In this document: positions 9,456-18,463 of the stretch, piece by piece | Numbering within the stretch: the stretch's first letter is position 1 | Layout of the letters: each line of letters opens with the position of its first letter | NCBI GenBank assembly: GCA_019509785.1 | Contig: JAEKLQ010000054.1 | Span: forward strand, 53,590-117,589 | Source of the DNA: Fibrobacterota bacterium | GTDB taxonomy: Bacteria; Fibrobacterota; Fibrobacteria; UBA11236 | Direction: 5' to 3' | DNA: 64,000 nucleotides | Translations under genes and position numbers: made by a program | Notes under the pieces: model-generated | Databases searched by the model: none | What the model was told of the DNA's origin: nothing | What the model saw: only the letters and a program-made list of their open reading frames with translations

Positions 9456-9466
9456 GGGAGGAAGCT

Positions 9467-10480
9467 ATGACCTTTCCTGCGCGAGGGGTATTCATCATCG
9501 CCGAAGCGGGCGTGAACCACAACGGGTCCTTGGATCTCGCGCTTCGCCTGGTAGACGCGGCCGCGGAAGCCGGCGCGGATGCGGTGAAATTCCAGACTTT
9601 CAAGACCGAGAAGATCCTGACCCGGTCCGCGCCTTCGGCGGCCTATCAGGAACGGAACGTTGGCGGCGGTAAAACGCAATTCGACATGATCAAGGAGCTG
9701 GAACTCTCCTACGCCGATTTCCGCCGCGTCCAGGACCATTGCGGCCGGCGCGGCATCCGCTTCTTATCCACCCCGGACGAAGAAGAGAGCTTGGACTTCC
9801 TGGATTCCATCGGCATGGATCTGATCAAGGTGGGCTCCGGCGAGGTGGAAAACGTTCCCTTCTTGCGGAAGGTGGGGGCCAAGCGCAAGGACGTGATCCT
9901 TTCGACCGGTATGTCGGACCTGGGCGAGGTGGAAAGGGCTTATCATACTTTGCTTGCGGCGGGCGCGAAATCGGTGGCCTTGCTGCATTGCACCACCAAT
10001 TATCCTTGTCCAATGGACGAGGTGAACCTGAAGGCCATGCTGACCTTGAAGGGCGCTTTCAAAACGCGGGTGGGATATTCGGACCATACCGACGGGATAG
10101 AAGTGTCCCTGGCCGCGGTCGCCCTCGGGGCCCGCATCCTAGAGAAGCATTTCACCCTGGACAAGTCCATGCCCGGGCCCGATCACAAGGCCAGTCTGGA
10201 CCTTTCCCAACTGAAGGAAATGGTGCGCTGCGCGCGCAACGTCGAGGGCTGCCTGGGCGACGGCGTCAAACGCCCGGCGGCAAGCGAACGGGAGATCGCC
10301 CCCGCGGTGAAGAAATCCATCGTCGCCAAGCGCGCTGTTTCCCGCGGCGAATCGTTCGGCGAGGAAAACCTGACCGTGAAGCGGGCGGGCGGAAAGGGCG
10401 TTTCGGCGGCCCATTGGGACCTGGTGCTGGGGCGTAAGGCGCAACGGGCTTATGCCGAGGATGAATGCATCGAACTGTAA
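9467..10480 (+). CDS. legI: LegI/NeuB-family nonulosonic acid synthase
   Basis: A 337-residue NeuB-family protein: IIAEAGVNHNGSLDLA at the N-terminus, the LLHCTTNYPCP strand, SDHTDGIEVSLAAVALGA, and the ILEKHFTLDKSMPGPDH metal/PEP motif. The last ~55 residues form the antifreeze-like SAF domain (KRAVSRGESFGEENL). It condenses PEP with a 6-carbon N-acylamino sugar to give a nine-carbon sialic-acid-like sugar. An in-frame ATG at 9452 exists, but GGGAGG six bases before 9467 decides for the later one. The 3' end overlaps the convergent gene ending at 10450 by 31 bases. Legionaminic rather than neuraminic product is inferred from neighbours. Confidence 0.9.
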   Translation: MTFPARGVFIIAEAGVNHNGSLDLALRLVDAAAEAGADAVKFQTFKTEKILTRSAPSAAYQERNVGGGKTQFDMIKELELSYADFRRVQDHCGRRGIRFLSTPDEEESLDFLDSIGMDLIKVGSGEVENVPFLRKVGAKRKDVILSTGMSDLGEVERAYHTLLAAGAKSVALLHCTTNYPCPMDEVNLKAMLTLKGAFKTRVGYSDHTDGIEVSLAAVALGARILEKHFTLDKSMPGPDHKASLDLSQLKEMVRCARNVEGCLGDGVKRPAASEREIAPAVKKSIVAKRAVSRGESFGEENLTVKRAGGKGVSAAHWDLVLGRKAQRAYAEDECIEL

Positions 10481-11481
10481 CCGGCCACCGCGTCCGCGAT
10501 CCGGTCCATTTCCGCCTGGCCATACCGTTGATCGATATGGAATGCGAGGATTTCCCGGGAGAGCGCCGTCCCGCAGTCGCGCCAATGGATGGCGGGAAAA
10601 ATCCCCAGGGCGAAGCAGCGATCCCGCAGGGCATCCCGGAGGCGGAAGCGCGCCATGGCATAGGCGTAATCCCCGGGCAAAGTCGTGATGCCCGTCGCGG
10701 ATAATCGTTCCGCCAAGTAGGCATGATTCCGCCGGCGTATCGCCTGCATGGCTCCGAAATCGAGAAGTCCCAATCCCTCCATTTCCGATTCGTGGGCGTA
10801 GACGATGCCCGGGTCCCCTTGCAAGGCCGCTTCCGCCGTGCGATAGAGGTCGAGGTATTCCCGCTCCAAGAGGGGGTCCGGGGTCCCGGCATAAGCGTCC
10901 TTGGCGCGCGTGGCCTTTCGCTTGGCACGGAAATAAGCGCTCTCCCTTACCGAACCGGATAAGGAACCCCGCCGGGAATAAGCGATCGCCACTTCCAGGC
11001 GGGCGAACTTACGCAAGCTGTTGAATGCGGCTTCCCCCCGGAATTCCGCCACTTCGAGCGGCGCATGGACGAAATCTTCGATGAGGGCCGCGCCCGCTTG
11101 CGCCGCCAGGGCCGCCGCGCGATCGGCATGCGCCGCATTCCGGGCATTGAAGTGGAGGAAGAGCAGGGCATCGCCTTTTTCCAGGTTGCCCGGCAGGCCT
11201 TCCAGGTCATCGTACCGCACGGGCTCCCAGGCGCGTTCGGCTTTCTGGCGCGCGCGCGCGATACTATCCATGCAGAAATGCGACGGGACCCAGACCCGCT
11301 TGGGTCCGCCCAGGGAAGCCAGGATGGCCGCCAAGGCATCGGAACCGGTTTCGAAACAGGCGCGTTCCGCGCCGCCGATCCGAGCCGGGAAATAACGCTC
11401 GGCATCGCCTCCTTGCGCGTTTAGGAAAGGCGCATTGTCCCCATCGCGGAATTCACCGCCGATGTAGGCCGGGCGGTTCAT
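10450..11481 (-). CDS. Divergent DegT-like PLP-dependent protein
   Basis: 343 residues. The fold looks DegT-like: FETGSDALAAILASLG resembles the phosphate-binding start, VWVPSHFCMDS the substrate strand, ALIEDFVHAPLE the aspartate strand, and FNSLRKFARL supplies a candidate PLP lysine. The usual glycine-rich GEGG after the lysine is missing, so activity may differ from a normal aminotransferase. Its ATG overlaps the legG stop (ATGA), so it is translationally coupled to nonulosonate synthesis. It could transaminate a glycan sugar or be a non-catalytic homologue. No close named family is recognised. Confidence 0.65.
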   Translation of the reverse strand: MNRPAYIGGEFRDGDNAPFLNAQGGDAERYFPARIGGAERACFETGSDALAAILASLGGPKRVWVPSHFCMDSIARARQKAERAWEPVRYDDLEGLPGNLEKGDALLFLHFNARNAAHADRAAALAAQAGAALIEDFVHAPLEVAEFRGEAAFNSLRKFARLEVAIAYSRRGSLSGSVRESAYFRAKRKATRAKDAYAGTPDPLLEREYLDLYRTAEAALQGDPGIVYAHESEMEGLGLLDFGAMQAIRRRNHAYLAERLSATGITTLPGDYAYAMARFRLRDALRDRCFALGIFPAIHWRDCGTALSREILAFHIDQRYGQAEMDRIADAVAGYSSMHSSSA

Positions 11482-12635
11482 CCCCGGAAAACGCTTTTCT
11501 TCAAGGCCAGTTTGGACGGATCGGCCGCGGCCAGGGCTTCCAGGATGCGGGGAACGGCATGCCCGTCCCCGTATAAATTGGGGAGGCCCTGGATCCGTTT
11601 CCGGAATGCGGGGGCCAAGGCCGCCGGCACCGCCGCCAGGACGGCCTCAGGATCGGCGGCGACGTGGATTACGTTGGCGTTGGCGAGACGGCCTTGCTGC
11701 CTTTTACCCACGTCCAGTACGGGCAAAGCGAAGGTTTGCGCCTCCACCAGGCCGCTGGAAGAGTTGCCCAACATGAGGGCCGCGTAGCGAAGCATGGAAC
11801 GATACCGCTCGGACCCCAGGCTGGGGAGATAGGTAACGCGTGGGTTACCTAAGGCCAAACTCCCGGCGCGGGCGTTGATTTCCCGGCCCCCGGGATCGAA
11901 ATTGGCGGCTGTGAAAAGCAGATGGTAGGGCGTGGCGTTCAGCAGGCTTTCGGCTACCGAGCCCACAAAATCCGGCGTAATGGCATTGGCGATGGTTTCC
12001 GGATGAAAGGTGGCCAAAATAACTTGGGCGTCGGACGGAATGCCCAGGCTCCGGAAAAGGTCGATCCGCGGCAGGCAGTTTCCGGATGCGAGTTCGTCCA
12101 AGCCGGGTTCCCCCGAGACCGTGATGCGCCATTCCTCCTCTCCCATGGCCAGCAGATTCCGCTTATAGGTTTCGGTGGCGGGGAAGTGGAGATGGGCCAG
12201 CTTGGTGAGGGCATGCCTCACCTGATTGTCGATGGCTCCTTCCGTGACGTCGCCGCCGGAAACATGCGCGATGGGCACATCCATCACCAAGGCCACGGCG
12301 GCGGCGGCGAGCAACTCATAGCGATCGCCAAGCAGAACCAATGCATCCGGCTTGGATTCCGCGAAGTACCGGCCCAGCTGATCGGAAAGCTTGGCCAAGG
12401 CGATAGCCTCCGGGGCGGGAACCGGATGGGAGGAGAGGAAGGGGATTTCCCGGGCGATGGCGAACCCATCCGCGCGGATGCCGTTCACCGTGTTTCCGAA
12501 CTCGGAAAGCAAATGGGACCCGCCCACGAGAAGGCGAAGGTTAAAGCGCCTATCGCCGGCAAGCCCGTTGAGCAGGGGCCGCAACAAACCGTATTCCGAA
12601 CGATTGGTGGTCAATACGGCGATGTTCTGGAGCAT
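11478..12635 (-). CDS. legG: LegG/NeuC-family hydrolysing UDP-sugar 2-epimerase
   Basis: A 385-residue GT-B-fold epimerase of the NeuC/LegG type. NIAVLTTNRSEYGLLRPLL opens the protein, LLGDRYELLAAA follows at ~98, HVSGGDVTEGAIDNQVRHAL at ~120, and GNSSSGLVEAQTFALPVLD near 295. It removes the nucleotide from a 2-acetamido sugar while inverting C2, giving the LegI substrate. The open frame extends to 12758, but the ATG at 12635 starts exactly at the family N-terminus. It sits in a minus-strand run ptmE-like, ptmA-like, legG, DegT-like gene. Confidence 0.9.
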   Translation of the reverse strand: MLQNIAVLTTNRSEYGLLRPLLNGLAGDRRFNLRLLVGGSHLLSEFGNTVNGIRADGFAIAREIPFLSSHPVPAPEAIALAKLSDQLGRYFAESKPDALVLLGDRYELLAAAAVALVMDVPIAHVSGGDVTEGAIDNQVRHALTKLAHLHFPATETYKRNLLAMGEEEWRITVSGEPGLDELASGNCLPRIDLFRSLGIPSDAQVILATFHPETIANAITPDFVGSVAESLLNATPYHLLFTAANFDPGGREINARAGSLALGNPRVTYLPSLGSERYRSMLRYAALMLGNSSSGLVEAQTFALPVLDVGKRQQGRLANANVIHVAADPEAVLAAVPAALAPAFRKRIQGLPNLYGDGHAVPRILEALAAADPSKLALKKSVFRG

Positions 12636-12696
12636 GGATATTCCGGTTGCCGATGTCGGAATCGGGTTTCCCGATTCTCGCGCATTATCCTCAGGT

Positions 12697-13476
12697 TTAG
12701 ATCGCGGTCCAGCCGCCATCGACGACCAAGTTGTGCCCGGTAAGGTAGCTGGCCGCATCCGAAGCCAGAAACACGATGGCGCCTGCCAATTCCTCGGGCC
12801 GGCCCATGCGTCCCATGGGGCAGCGGGAAGCGTAGTTGCGCAGGAAACTTTCCGATTGGCCGTCCTCGATGCCTCCGGGGCTCAAGCTGTTGACGCGCAC
12901 CCCGTGAGGGCCGTAGTAGGACGCCAGGTAGCGCGTAAAATTGATCAGGCCGCCCTTGATGGCGGAATAGGCGGCCGCATTGGTCAGGGGAGTCCCTTTG
13001 TACAAGTTGAAATCCGGCCCGACCATCCCGTAAATGGATCCCATGTTCAGGATCGACCCCGAGCGGCGCTTGCGCATGGCCTCGCCCACGATCTGGCAAC
13101 ACAGGAAGTAGCCGTTCATATGCATGTCGACGTTCTGGCGCCAGGATTCGGGCTTGATGTCCTCGAACAGCGCGCCCCAATCGGCGGTGCGGGGATAAGC
13201 GTTGTTCATCAGAAAGTCGATGCCTCCCTCGCGCTCGCAAAGATCGCGGGTCATGGCCGCGACGGAGCCGGGATCGGTGATGTCCAACGGAACGCATTCC
13301 ACGCCTTCGAATCCGGGAGAGGCGATGACTGCTTTGGCCCGTTCCGTATCGAGTTCGGCGATGTACACCTTGGCGCCGTGGGCTCGCAAGGCGGAGACCG
13401 CTTGCCGTCCGATCAGGCCCGCCCCGCCGGTTACCACCGCCACTTTGCCGGTCAAATCGAAAAGCGATCCCATCAT
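12697..13476 (-). CDS. PtmA-like short-chain dehydrogenase/reductase
   Basis: A 259-residue classical SDR: VVTGGAGLIGRQ cofactor loop at ~14, NNAYP at ~90, a serine in NMGSIYG at ~147, AAYSAIKGG with the YxxxK pair at ~170, and the C-terminal VVDGGWTAI. It resembles PtmA, a Campylobacter oxidoreductase tied to legionaminic acid precursor supply whose exact reaction is less settled than the Leg enzymes. Position between PtmE-like and LegG genes supports that role. An alternative ATG lies one codon downstream. The specific substrate is inferred only. Confidence 0.8.
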   Translation of the reverse strand: MMGSLFDLTGKVAVVTGGAGLIGRQAVSALRAHGAKVYIAELDTERAKAVIASPGFEGVECVPLDITDPGSVAAMTRDLCEREGGIDFLMNNAYPRTADWGALFEDIKPESWRQNVDMHMNGYFLCCQIVGEAMRKRRSGSILNMGSIYGMVGPDFNLYKGTPLTNAAAYSAIKGGLINFTRYLASYYGPHGVRVNSLSPGGIEDGQSESFLRNYASRCPMGRMGRPEELAGAIVFLASDAASYLTGHNLVVDGGWTAI

Positions 13477-13545
13477 GGGTCGATCTTCCGAATATGCGGG
13501 GGGAGAGTCAAGCCGGCCGGGGGACGGCCGGCGTTTAACGGCCTG

Positions 13546-14703
13546 CTAAGCGGTCAACTTGCTGAGGGCGGCCTGGTAATCTTCGAGCTGCCCGATGTCC
13601 ACCCAGGCGCCTTCGGTGATCGGGTAAACGCCGATCTTGTGGCCAAGATCCTTCGCCTTCTCGATCAGGTCGGTAAAATGGAAGAACGTCCCGTTGGGTA
13701 CAAGGGCCAGCATGGCCGGGCTCACGATGTACATCCCCGTGTTGACCAGATGGTCGTACTCGGGTTTCTCGTGCAGGGTTTTAAGGGTCCCGCCTTTGTT
13801 CAGCTCTACCACGCCGTAAGGAATGCGCGAATGCTTCATCGAGCAAACCATGGTGATGGCGTTTTCGTTATGATGGTGGAAATCGAGCATGTCGCCGTAA
13901 TCGGCGTCCACGAGGATATCGCAATTGGACACGAAAAAGTCGCGCAACAGCTTGCCTTTGAGCAAGGACAGCGACCCGGCGGTGCCGAGGGGCTTGTCCT
14001 CCAGGACGTAATGGATCTTCTGATCGCCGCCCGCTTCGTTGAAGTAGGCCTTGATCATGTTCGCCTTATAGTTAAGCGAAAGGAAGAATTCATCGGCCCC
14101 GAAGGACTGGAACCGATCCATGATATGCTCGAGGATGGGCTTGTCCCCGATGGGGATGAGGGGTTTGGGAAGGACCTTGGTGAAGGGGGCCAGACGCGTG
14201 CCGAAGCCGCCGGCGATGATCACGGTGGGAGTGCCCTTGGCCGACGACGTTTTTTTCTGCGCCTTCGCGGTTTCGCCGCGGATCAGCGATTGCCAGGTCA
14301 CCACTTTCTTGATGACGCCGGCCCGATCGAGGATGGGAACGCAATTCACGCTGCGCTTCAGCATGACCAGCTTGATCCGCTCGCGGCTATCGGTTTCCGA
14401 GCATACGATGGGCTCGCGGTTCATGATCTTCGCCAGGGGATCGTTCAGGCTGCGATCCGCCAGCACCCAACGGCGCACGTCCCCGTCCGAAACCGATCCC
14501 AGGATTTTCCCTTCCGGATCGACGATGAACAGGATTTGGTGGCTGTTGACGTTGATTTTCTCCCAGCCGGACTTGATGGTCTTGTCCTTGAGGGAAACCA
14601 ACTCTTCTAAGGCTTGTTCCAGATTGCTCTCCGCGGTAATCGCCGCATCCGCTTCCAGGGTGAGGGTGGCTTGCGCAGGTGCGGTATTCGGTTTCCAAAT
14701 CAT
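13546..14703 (-). CDS. ptmE: PtmE-like CBS-domain sugar-1-phosphate nucleotidyltransferase
   Basis: 385 residues with two parts. Residues ~15-135 carry a pair of CBS motifs (FIVDPEGKILGSVSDGDVRR and VPILDRAGVIKKVVTW). Residues ~155-385 are a nucleotidyltransferase: IIAGGFGTRLAPFTKVLPKP, SNCDILVDADYGDML, then EGAWVDIGQ. This layout is that of Campylobacter PtmE, a glucosamine-1-phosphate guanylyltransferase that opens the GDP-linked legionaminic pathway. The frame is open to 14781, but the ATG at 14703 fits the domain start. It heads the minus-strand operon. GDP specificity is taken from the homologue. Confidence 0.85.
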   Translation of the reverse strand: MIWKPNTAPAQATLTLEADAAITAESNLEQALEELVSLKDKTIKSGWEKINVNSHQILFIVDPEGKILGSVSDGDVRRWVLADRSLNDPLAKIMNREPIVCSETDSRERIKLVMLKRSVNCVPILDRAGVIKKVVTWQSLIRGETAKAQKKTSSAKGTPTVIIAGGFGTRLAPFTKVLPKPLIPIGDKPILEHIMDRFQSFGADEFFLSLNYKANMIKAYFNEAGGDQKIHYVLEDKPLGTAGSLSLLKGKLLRDFFVSNCDILVDADYGDMLDFHHHNENAITMVCSMKHSRIPYGVVELNKGGTLKTLHEKPEYDHLVNTGMYIVSPAMLALVPNGTFFHFTDLIEKAKDLGHKIGVYPITEGAWVDIGQLEDYQAALSKLTA

Positions 14704-14919
14704 ATTACCGGCCGGGTTGTGGCGTCCATCTGCATTGATTATCGACCCGTGCGCGGCCGATCTTGAGTACCACTTTCGCATTTCTTGGGACTTGAGGGGA
14801 ATTGGAGGGTAAGCAGGGATATTTGAATCGGGTGGCCGCGAAATCGTATGATCCGGGGGAGGGATCGCGCAGCGCCGGTCCTTCGCCGCCGTTCACGCCT
14901 ATCCGAGCAGGACCCATCG

Positions 14920-17334
14920 ATGGAAAACGGATGTTACCTCTTTTTCACCCCGGAAGCCGGAGTGGTCCCCCATTTCACGGCCCAAGCCTTGATCGCCAAA
15001 ATCCTCAAGGAGAAAGGATACCGGGTCCTTTTCGTCCGGTGCCACGGGCTTTATCCGCATTGCCCGGTAATGGACATGTACCTGCTGCCCCACGGCCAGG
15101 CCCGCGAGAACCAGGAAAAGGTCTGCGGTTCCTGCCTGCACGCTTCCACCAACGTCCTGGCCGCTTACGGGCTCGAGAGCGTTGACCTGAAGGATCATTT
15201 GCGCGTGGATATGATCGAACGCATCCATAACGCGTTGGAGGATACTCCCCCCGACTTAAGGGACTTCAAGTTCGACGGGATCCCTTTCGGCACGCTGACC
15301 GTCGTCGACCTGGTGCTGGCCACCAAGATCTCCGATTTCGTGGGCATGGACGATGCGATGCGGGAAGTCTGGATCCAGTACCTTTCCGGGGCCATGCTTT
15401 CCTATCTCCTCACCTTGGAACTCATCAAGGCATTTCCCGTCAAAGGGATCATCCATCACGAGGATTACGGCATCCTGATGGGCGCGCGCGTGGCCGGCTC
15501 CCGCATGGGCATCCCCTCCACCCATGTCGGATTCACCGGCCAGATGGGCGGCGATCGCCGAATCGTGGCGCTTATGCATAGGCCCGGGTCGGGCGAGGAT
15601 CAGAAAGCCATGGTCAAATGGCCGGAATGGCGGGACCTGAGCCTGCCCCCGGAACGCGTTCGCGATCCCATGGATGATCTGCTCGGTCGATTCGGCTCCG
15701 TCTCCTCCCGCGTCTACTCGCCCAAGAAAACCATCGAGGGGAAGGATCTCTTCGCGGAACTGGCCATCCCGCCGGGAAAAAAGCTGATGGTCGCCTTCAC
15801 CAGCAGCCTGGACGAACGCCTGGCCGTCGATTCGGTGGTGGACGCGCTGGAACTGCGGCAAGTGCATGGCGTGACCCAGCCCTGGCCCGACCAAATAGAA
15901 TGGTTGAAGTCCTTGATCGCCTACGTCGGCCGCAAGGACGATGTCCACCTGGTCGTGCGCATCCATCCGCGCGAAGGCGCCAATAAGCGGGAAAGCCGCG
16001 TCTCCCAGCATCTCGGCCGACTCAAGGAAGCCTTCGACAAACCCTTCCCCAACGCGACCTTCGTTTGGCCGGGCATGGACGTTTCCAGCTATGATCTCGC
16101 CGAGTTGGCGGATATCGTCCTGACCGCCTGGACCACGCTGGGCCTGGAGGTAGGGCGGGTGGGGGTACCGGTTCTGGCCAGCACCTGGTCCCTTTCGCCG
16201 AAGCCCAAGGACGATTTCTACGTGTGGATGCCCACTCCCGAGGCCTATTTCGCCAAGTTGGAAGAGATGATTCCGGCCCCGCCGCGGTTGGAGTCGGTGT
16301 TGCATGGATTCCGGTGGCATTACATCGCCTACTTCGGGCACATGGTCGATTTCGGCGACATCATTCCCGCCCGGGATTTCCATGGGCTTCCGAAGTTCTT
16401 CATGCCCAATGCCGCGACCGACGTCGTGGACGTGATCGTGAACCGGCGGGACATGCTGGATATCAATCGCGAGCGTATCGAGAAGGCCATGGGCCAGGAT
16501 TCACTGGCCGTCGAGCGGGCAGGCGTCCGGACCCAATTGCGGCGGGCCCTGCGCTTCTTGTTCACGGGCGAGGAAAATCCGCCCGACTATCGGCTACTCG
16601 TAGCCTGGACCGAGGATGCCCCGGAAAAATTCCTGCAGCGTTCCGGCCTGGGAAGCGTGCCTGCGGGCATGGCCTTGGTCTTGATCCACGGGAAGCGGAT
16701 GCACTTCCTGGAAGCCGGCGCTTCCCGCACGCGCATTTCCGCCATGGGAAAACGCCTGGCGGTTCTCGCTTGCGATGCCGCTTATGGATGCCCGTACCCG
16801 CTCCCGGAAGAGGCGCGGACCGCGGCGGATGCGACGGAATTGGTCTCGGGATCTTCCCGGGCGACCGGGCCCAAAACGGGGTCCGAGCCCGAATCGCCAT
16901 TCCAACGCGCGACCCGGCTCAAGGCGTCCGGGGACCATGCGGGGGCCCTGCAGGTGGTCGAGCAAGCCCTGGCCTCCGGCACGGCCACGCCCGAGCTTCT
17001 CAATTTGCGCGGCCATTTGGAATGCCTCGCGGGCAATCCCGCCGCGGGGGCCTCCTCGTTCGAACAGGTCGTTTCGCGTTGGCCGGGATTCGCCATGGCC
17101 CACAACAACCTGACCGTCCTGTATTGGCAGCAGGGAGATCGAAAACGGGCTTTGGAGCAATTGGCGCAGGGCCTCAAGGCCGATCCGTATTGCAAGGAAT
17201 TGGTGGGAAACGCGATGCGGATGTTCAAGGATTTGGGCGAAGGCAGGCAAGCGCGTGCCATCGGGGAATACTACCTGAAAAAGCACCCGGCCGAATCGGC
17301 GTGGATGGAATCGGTTCTTAACGACCGGGACTGA
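14920..17334 (+). CDS. Capsule-type glycan biosynthesis protein with C-terminal TPRs
   Basis: 804 residues. The first ~600 have a GT-B-like layout seen in capsule/surface polysaccharide proteins (KpsC/KpsS-like): GYRVLFVRCHGLYPHC, a Cys pair in KVCGSCLHAST, LVVRIHPREG at ~345, then DIVLTAWTTLGLEVGRVGVP. Residues ~690-790 form TPR-like helices (FQRATRLKASGDHAGALQV). Cys37, Cys42 and the CGSC cluster might bind metal. It probably acts at the cytoplasmic face in glycan assembly or transfer, as single-protein glycosyltransferase-TPR fusions do in protein glycosylation; that is inferred. The frame is open upstream to 14848, but ATG 14920 is the better start. Confidence 0.7.
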   Translation: MENGCYLFFTPEAGVVPHFTAQALIAKILKEKGYRVLFVRCHGLYPHCPVMDMYLLPHGQARENQEKVCGSCLHASTNVLAAYGLESVDLKDHLRVDMIERIHNALEDTPPDLRDFKFDGIPFGTLTVVDLVLATKISDFVGMDDAMREVWIQYLSGAMLSYLLTLELIKAFPVKGIIHHEDYGILMGARVAGSRMGIPSTHVGFTGQMGGDRRIVALMHRPGSGEDQKAMVKWPEWRDLSLPPERVRDPMDDLLGRFGSVSSRVYSPKKTIEGKDLFAELAIPPGKKLMVAFTSSLDERLAVDSVVDALELRQVHGVTQPWPDQIEWLKSLIAYVGRKDDVHLVVRIHPREGANKRESRVSQHLGRLKEAFDKPFPNATFVWPGMDVSSYDLAELADIVLTAWTTLGLEVGRVGVPVLASTWSLSPKPKDDFYVWMPTPEAYFAKLEEMIPAPPRLESVLHGFRWHYIAYFGHMVDFGDIIPARDFHGLPKFFMPNAATDVVDVIVNRRDMLDINRERIEKAMGQDSLAVERAGVRTQLRRALRFLFTGEENPPDYRLLVAWTEDAPEKFLQRSGLGSVPAGMALVLIHGKRMHFLEAGASRTRISAMGKRLAVLACDAAYGCPYPLPEEARTAADATELVSGSSRATGPKTGSEPESPFQRATRLKASGDHAGALQVVEQALASGTATPELLNLRGHLECLAGNPAAGASSFEQVVSRWPGFAMAHNNLTVLYWQQGDRKRALEQLAQGLKADPYCKELVGNAMRMFKDLGEGRQARAIGEYYLKKHPAESAWMESVLNDRD

Positions 17335-17357
17335 ACCCGGCCGCAGTCTTCACGCAG

Positions 17358-17387
17358 GAACGATCATCCGAGTCCGGACGATCGTTC
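17358..17387. terminator. Hairpin between convergent genes
   Basis: GAACGATC and GATCGTTC flank an inner TCCG-AGTC-CGGA, giving a 13-position stem with one mismatch and a four-base loop. A TCTTTT lies 12 bases further right. It sits 24 bases after the capsule-type gene and 17 before the end of the opposite gene, so it may terminate both. Confidence 0.5.
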
Positions 17388-17403
17388 ATGCCCTGATGAT
17401 CTT

Positions 17404-18327
17404 TTACATCCGGACGATGATCGGGTTGGCGGCGGGAGTTCCCTCGGCGAGGCGATCGGCGTGGCGCTTGGCCACGTTGCCGTAGAGTTCCGCCAGGGAC
17501 TCTTCCAGGTTGACGACGTAGTGGTTCTTCCTGGGCGACTTGCGGGCCAGCGCCACGAGTTCGAAATCGTCGGCATTCTGGTACATGTGGGAAAATTGGA
17601 ACAGGCCGTACTTGTTCAGGAAGCCGGCCAAGGACACGTGGTCGAACATGCTATTGTCCGAGATGTCGAACCCGTTGATGAACTTCATGGTATCCGAATA
17701 GCGCCAGGTCGGCAAGGAGATCATCAAGAGGCCGCCCGGCTTCAAGGCGCGCGAGGCATACGCGAAAAAGTCGTTCGGATCGTACATATGTTCTAGGCAG
17801 TGGTGGGTGAAGATGAAATCGAAGCGCGTCGCTTCGGGGATCTCCTTCACGTTGTGCACGAAATTGATTCGGTAATGCTTGCGGCCGAATTCCACCTCGC
17901 GGCGATCCAACTCCACGCCCCACACCTCGTTGCCGCGTTCGGCCAGGAAATTGAGGGCGCCTCCGGTTCCGCACCCGAAGTCCAGGCAGGTGGCGTTCCG
18001 CGTCGCGGCGATATTGATCCCGTTCAGCCCCAGGTAGAGCTCGCGGCGGGCCAGGGAAAGCAGGGTGTGGTTGATCTGCCCTTCGACGATCTCTTTCCCC
18101 TGGTGATAATCGGAACGGCCGTAAAACTCTTCTACGAAACCACGATTGAGGCGCGGATTCTGGAAGACGAAGGAGCAACGGCGGCAAATATGCCAACCGG
18201 TATCCTCATCGCGCAGCTTGAAGGTGGCTTTGAGGGGGTCGGGCTTGAAGACGATCCCGTTCAGGCCCAGGAACTCCCGGCCTCCGCACAATTGACAAGT
18301 TTCCAGCGTATCCAACTTATCCAACAT
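17404..18327 (-). CDS. SAM methyltransferase with N-terminal zinc-ribbon-like cysteines
   Basis: 307 residues. CQLCGG at ~9 and CRRC at ~46 make a possible two-knuckle zinc site, as in C-methyltransferase-type sugar enzymes. Motif I is CLDFGCGTGGALNFL at ~113, then FIFTHHCLEHMYDP and ALKPGGLLMISLP. A GTG at 18339 is in frame, but it overlaps a GGAGGG ribosome-binding site placed correctly for the ATG at 18327. It probably methylates a nucleotide sugar or glycan intermediate of this locus. The C-terminal ~90 residues are less conserved and carry a hydrophobic YNxxDDFELVALARK stretch. Confidence 0.8.
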   Translation of the reverse strand: MLDKLDTLETCQLCGGREFLGLNGIVFKPDPLKATFKLRDEDTGWHICRRCSFVFQNPRLNRGFVEEFYGRSDYHQGKEIVEGQINHTLLSLARRELYLGLNGINIAATRNATCLDFGCGTGGALNFLAERGNEVWGVELDRREVEFGRKHYRINFVHNVKEIPEATRFDFIFTHHCLEHMYDPNDFFAYASRALKPGGLLMISLPTWRYSDTMKFINGFDISDNSMFDHVSLAGFLNKYGLFQFSHMYQNADDFELVALARKSPRKNHYVVNLEESLAELYGNVAKRHADRLAEGTPAANPIIVRM

Positions 18328-18404
18328 CGAGCCCTCCACGAGCGAATGCGGCCATTATCCCCAATCGGGACGGCCATTGCAATAAACCGACCGCGTTCCT
18401 ATGA

Positions 18405-18463
18405 AGAGTCCCTAATAGAATAGGGGCTCGGCTGCTCTTCGCCCGCATTCTATTAGGGACTCT
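18405..18463. repeat. Perfect 17-base inverted repeat
   Basis: The arm AGAGTCCCTAATAGAAT (18405-18421) is matched exactly by ATTCTATTAGGGACTCT (18447-18463), with a 25-base loop. The right arm runs into the TAG stop of the GSA-type aminotransferase. It could end that transcript or separate it from the methyltransferase. The 12-mer TTAGGGACTCTA recurs after pyrB. Confidence 0.8.

Noticed and set aside
12391..14610. 739-residue + frame opposite legG, the SDR and ptmE
   Set aside because: Spans three well-supported minus genes and has low-complexity, motif-free sequence.
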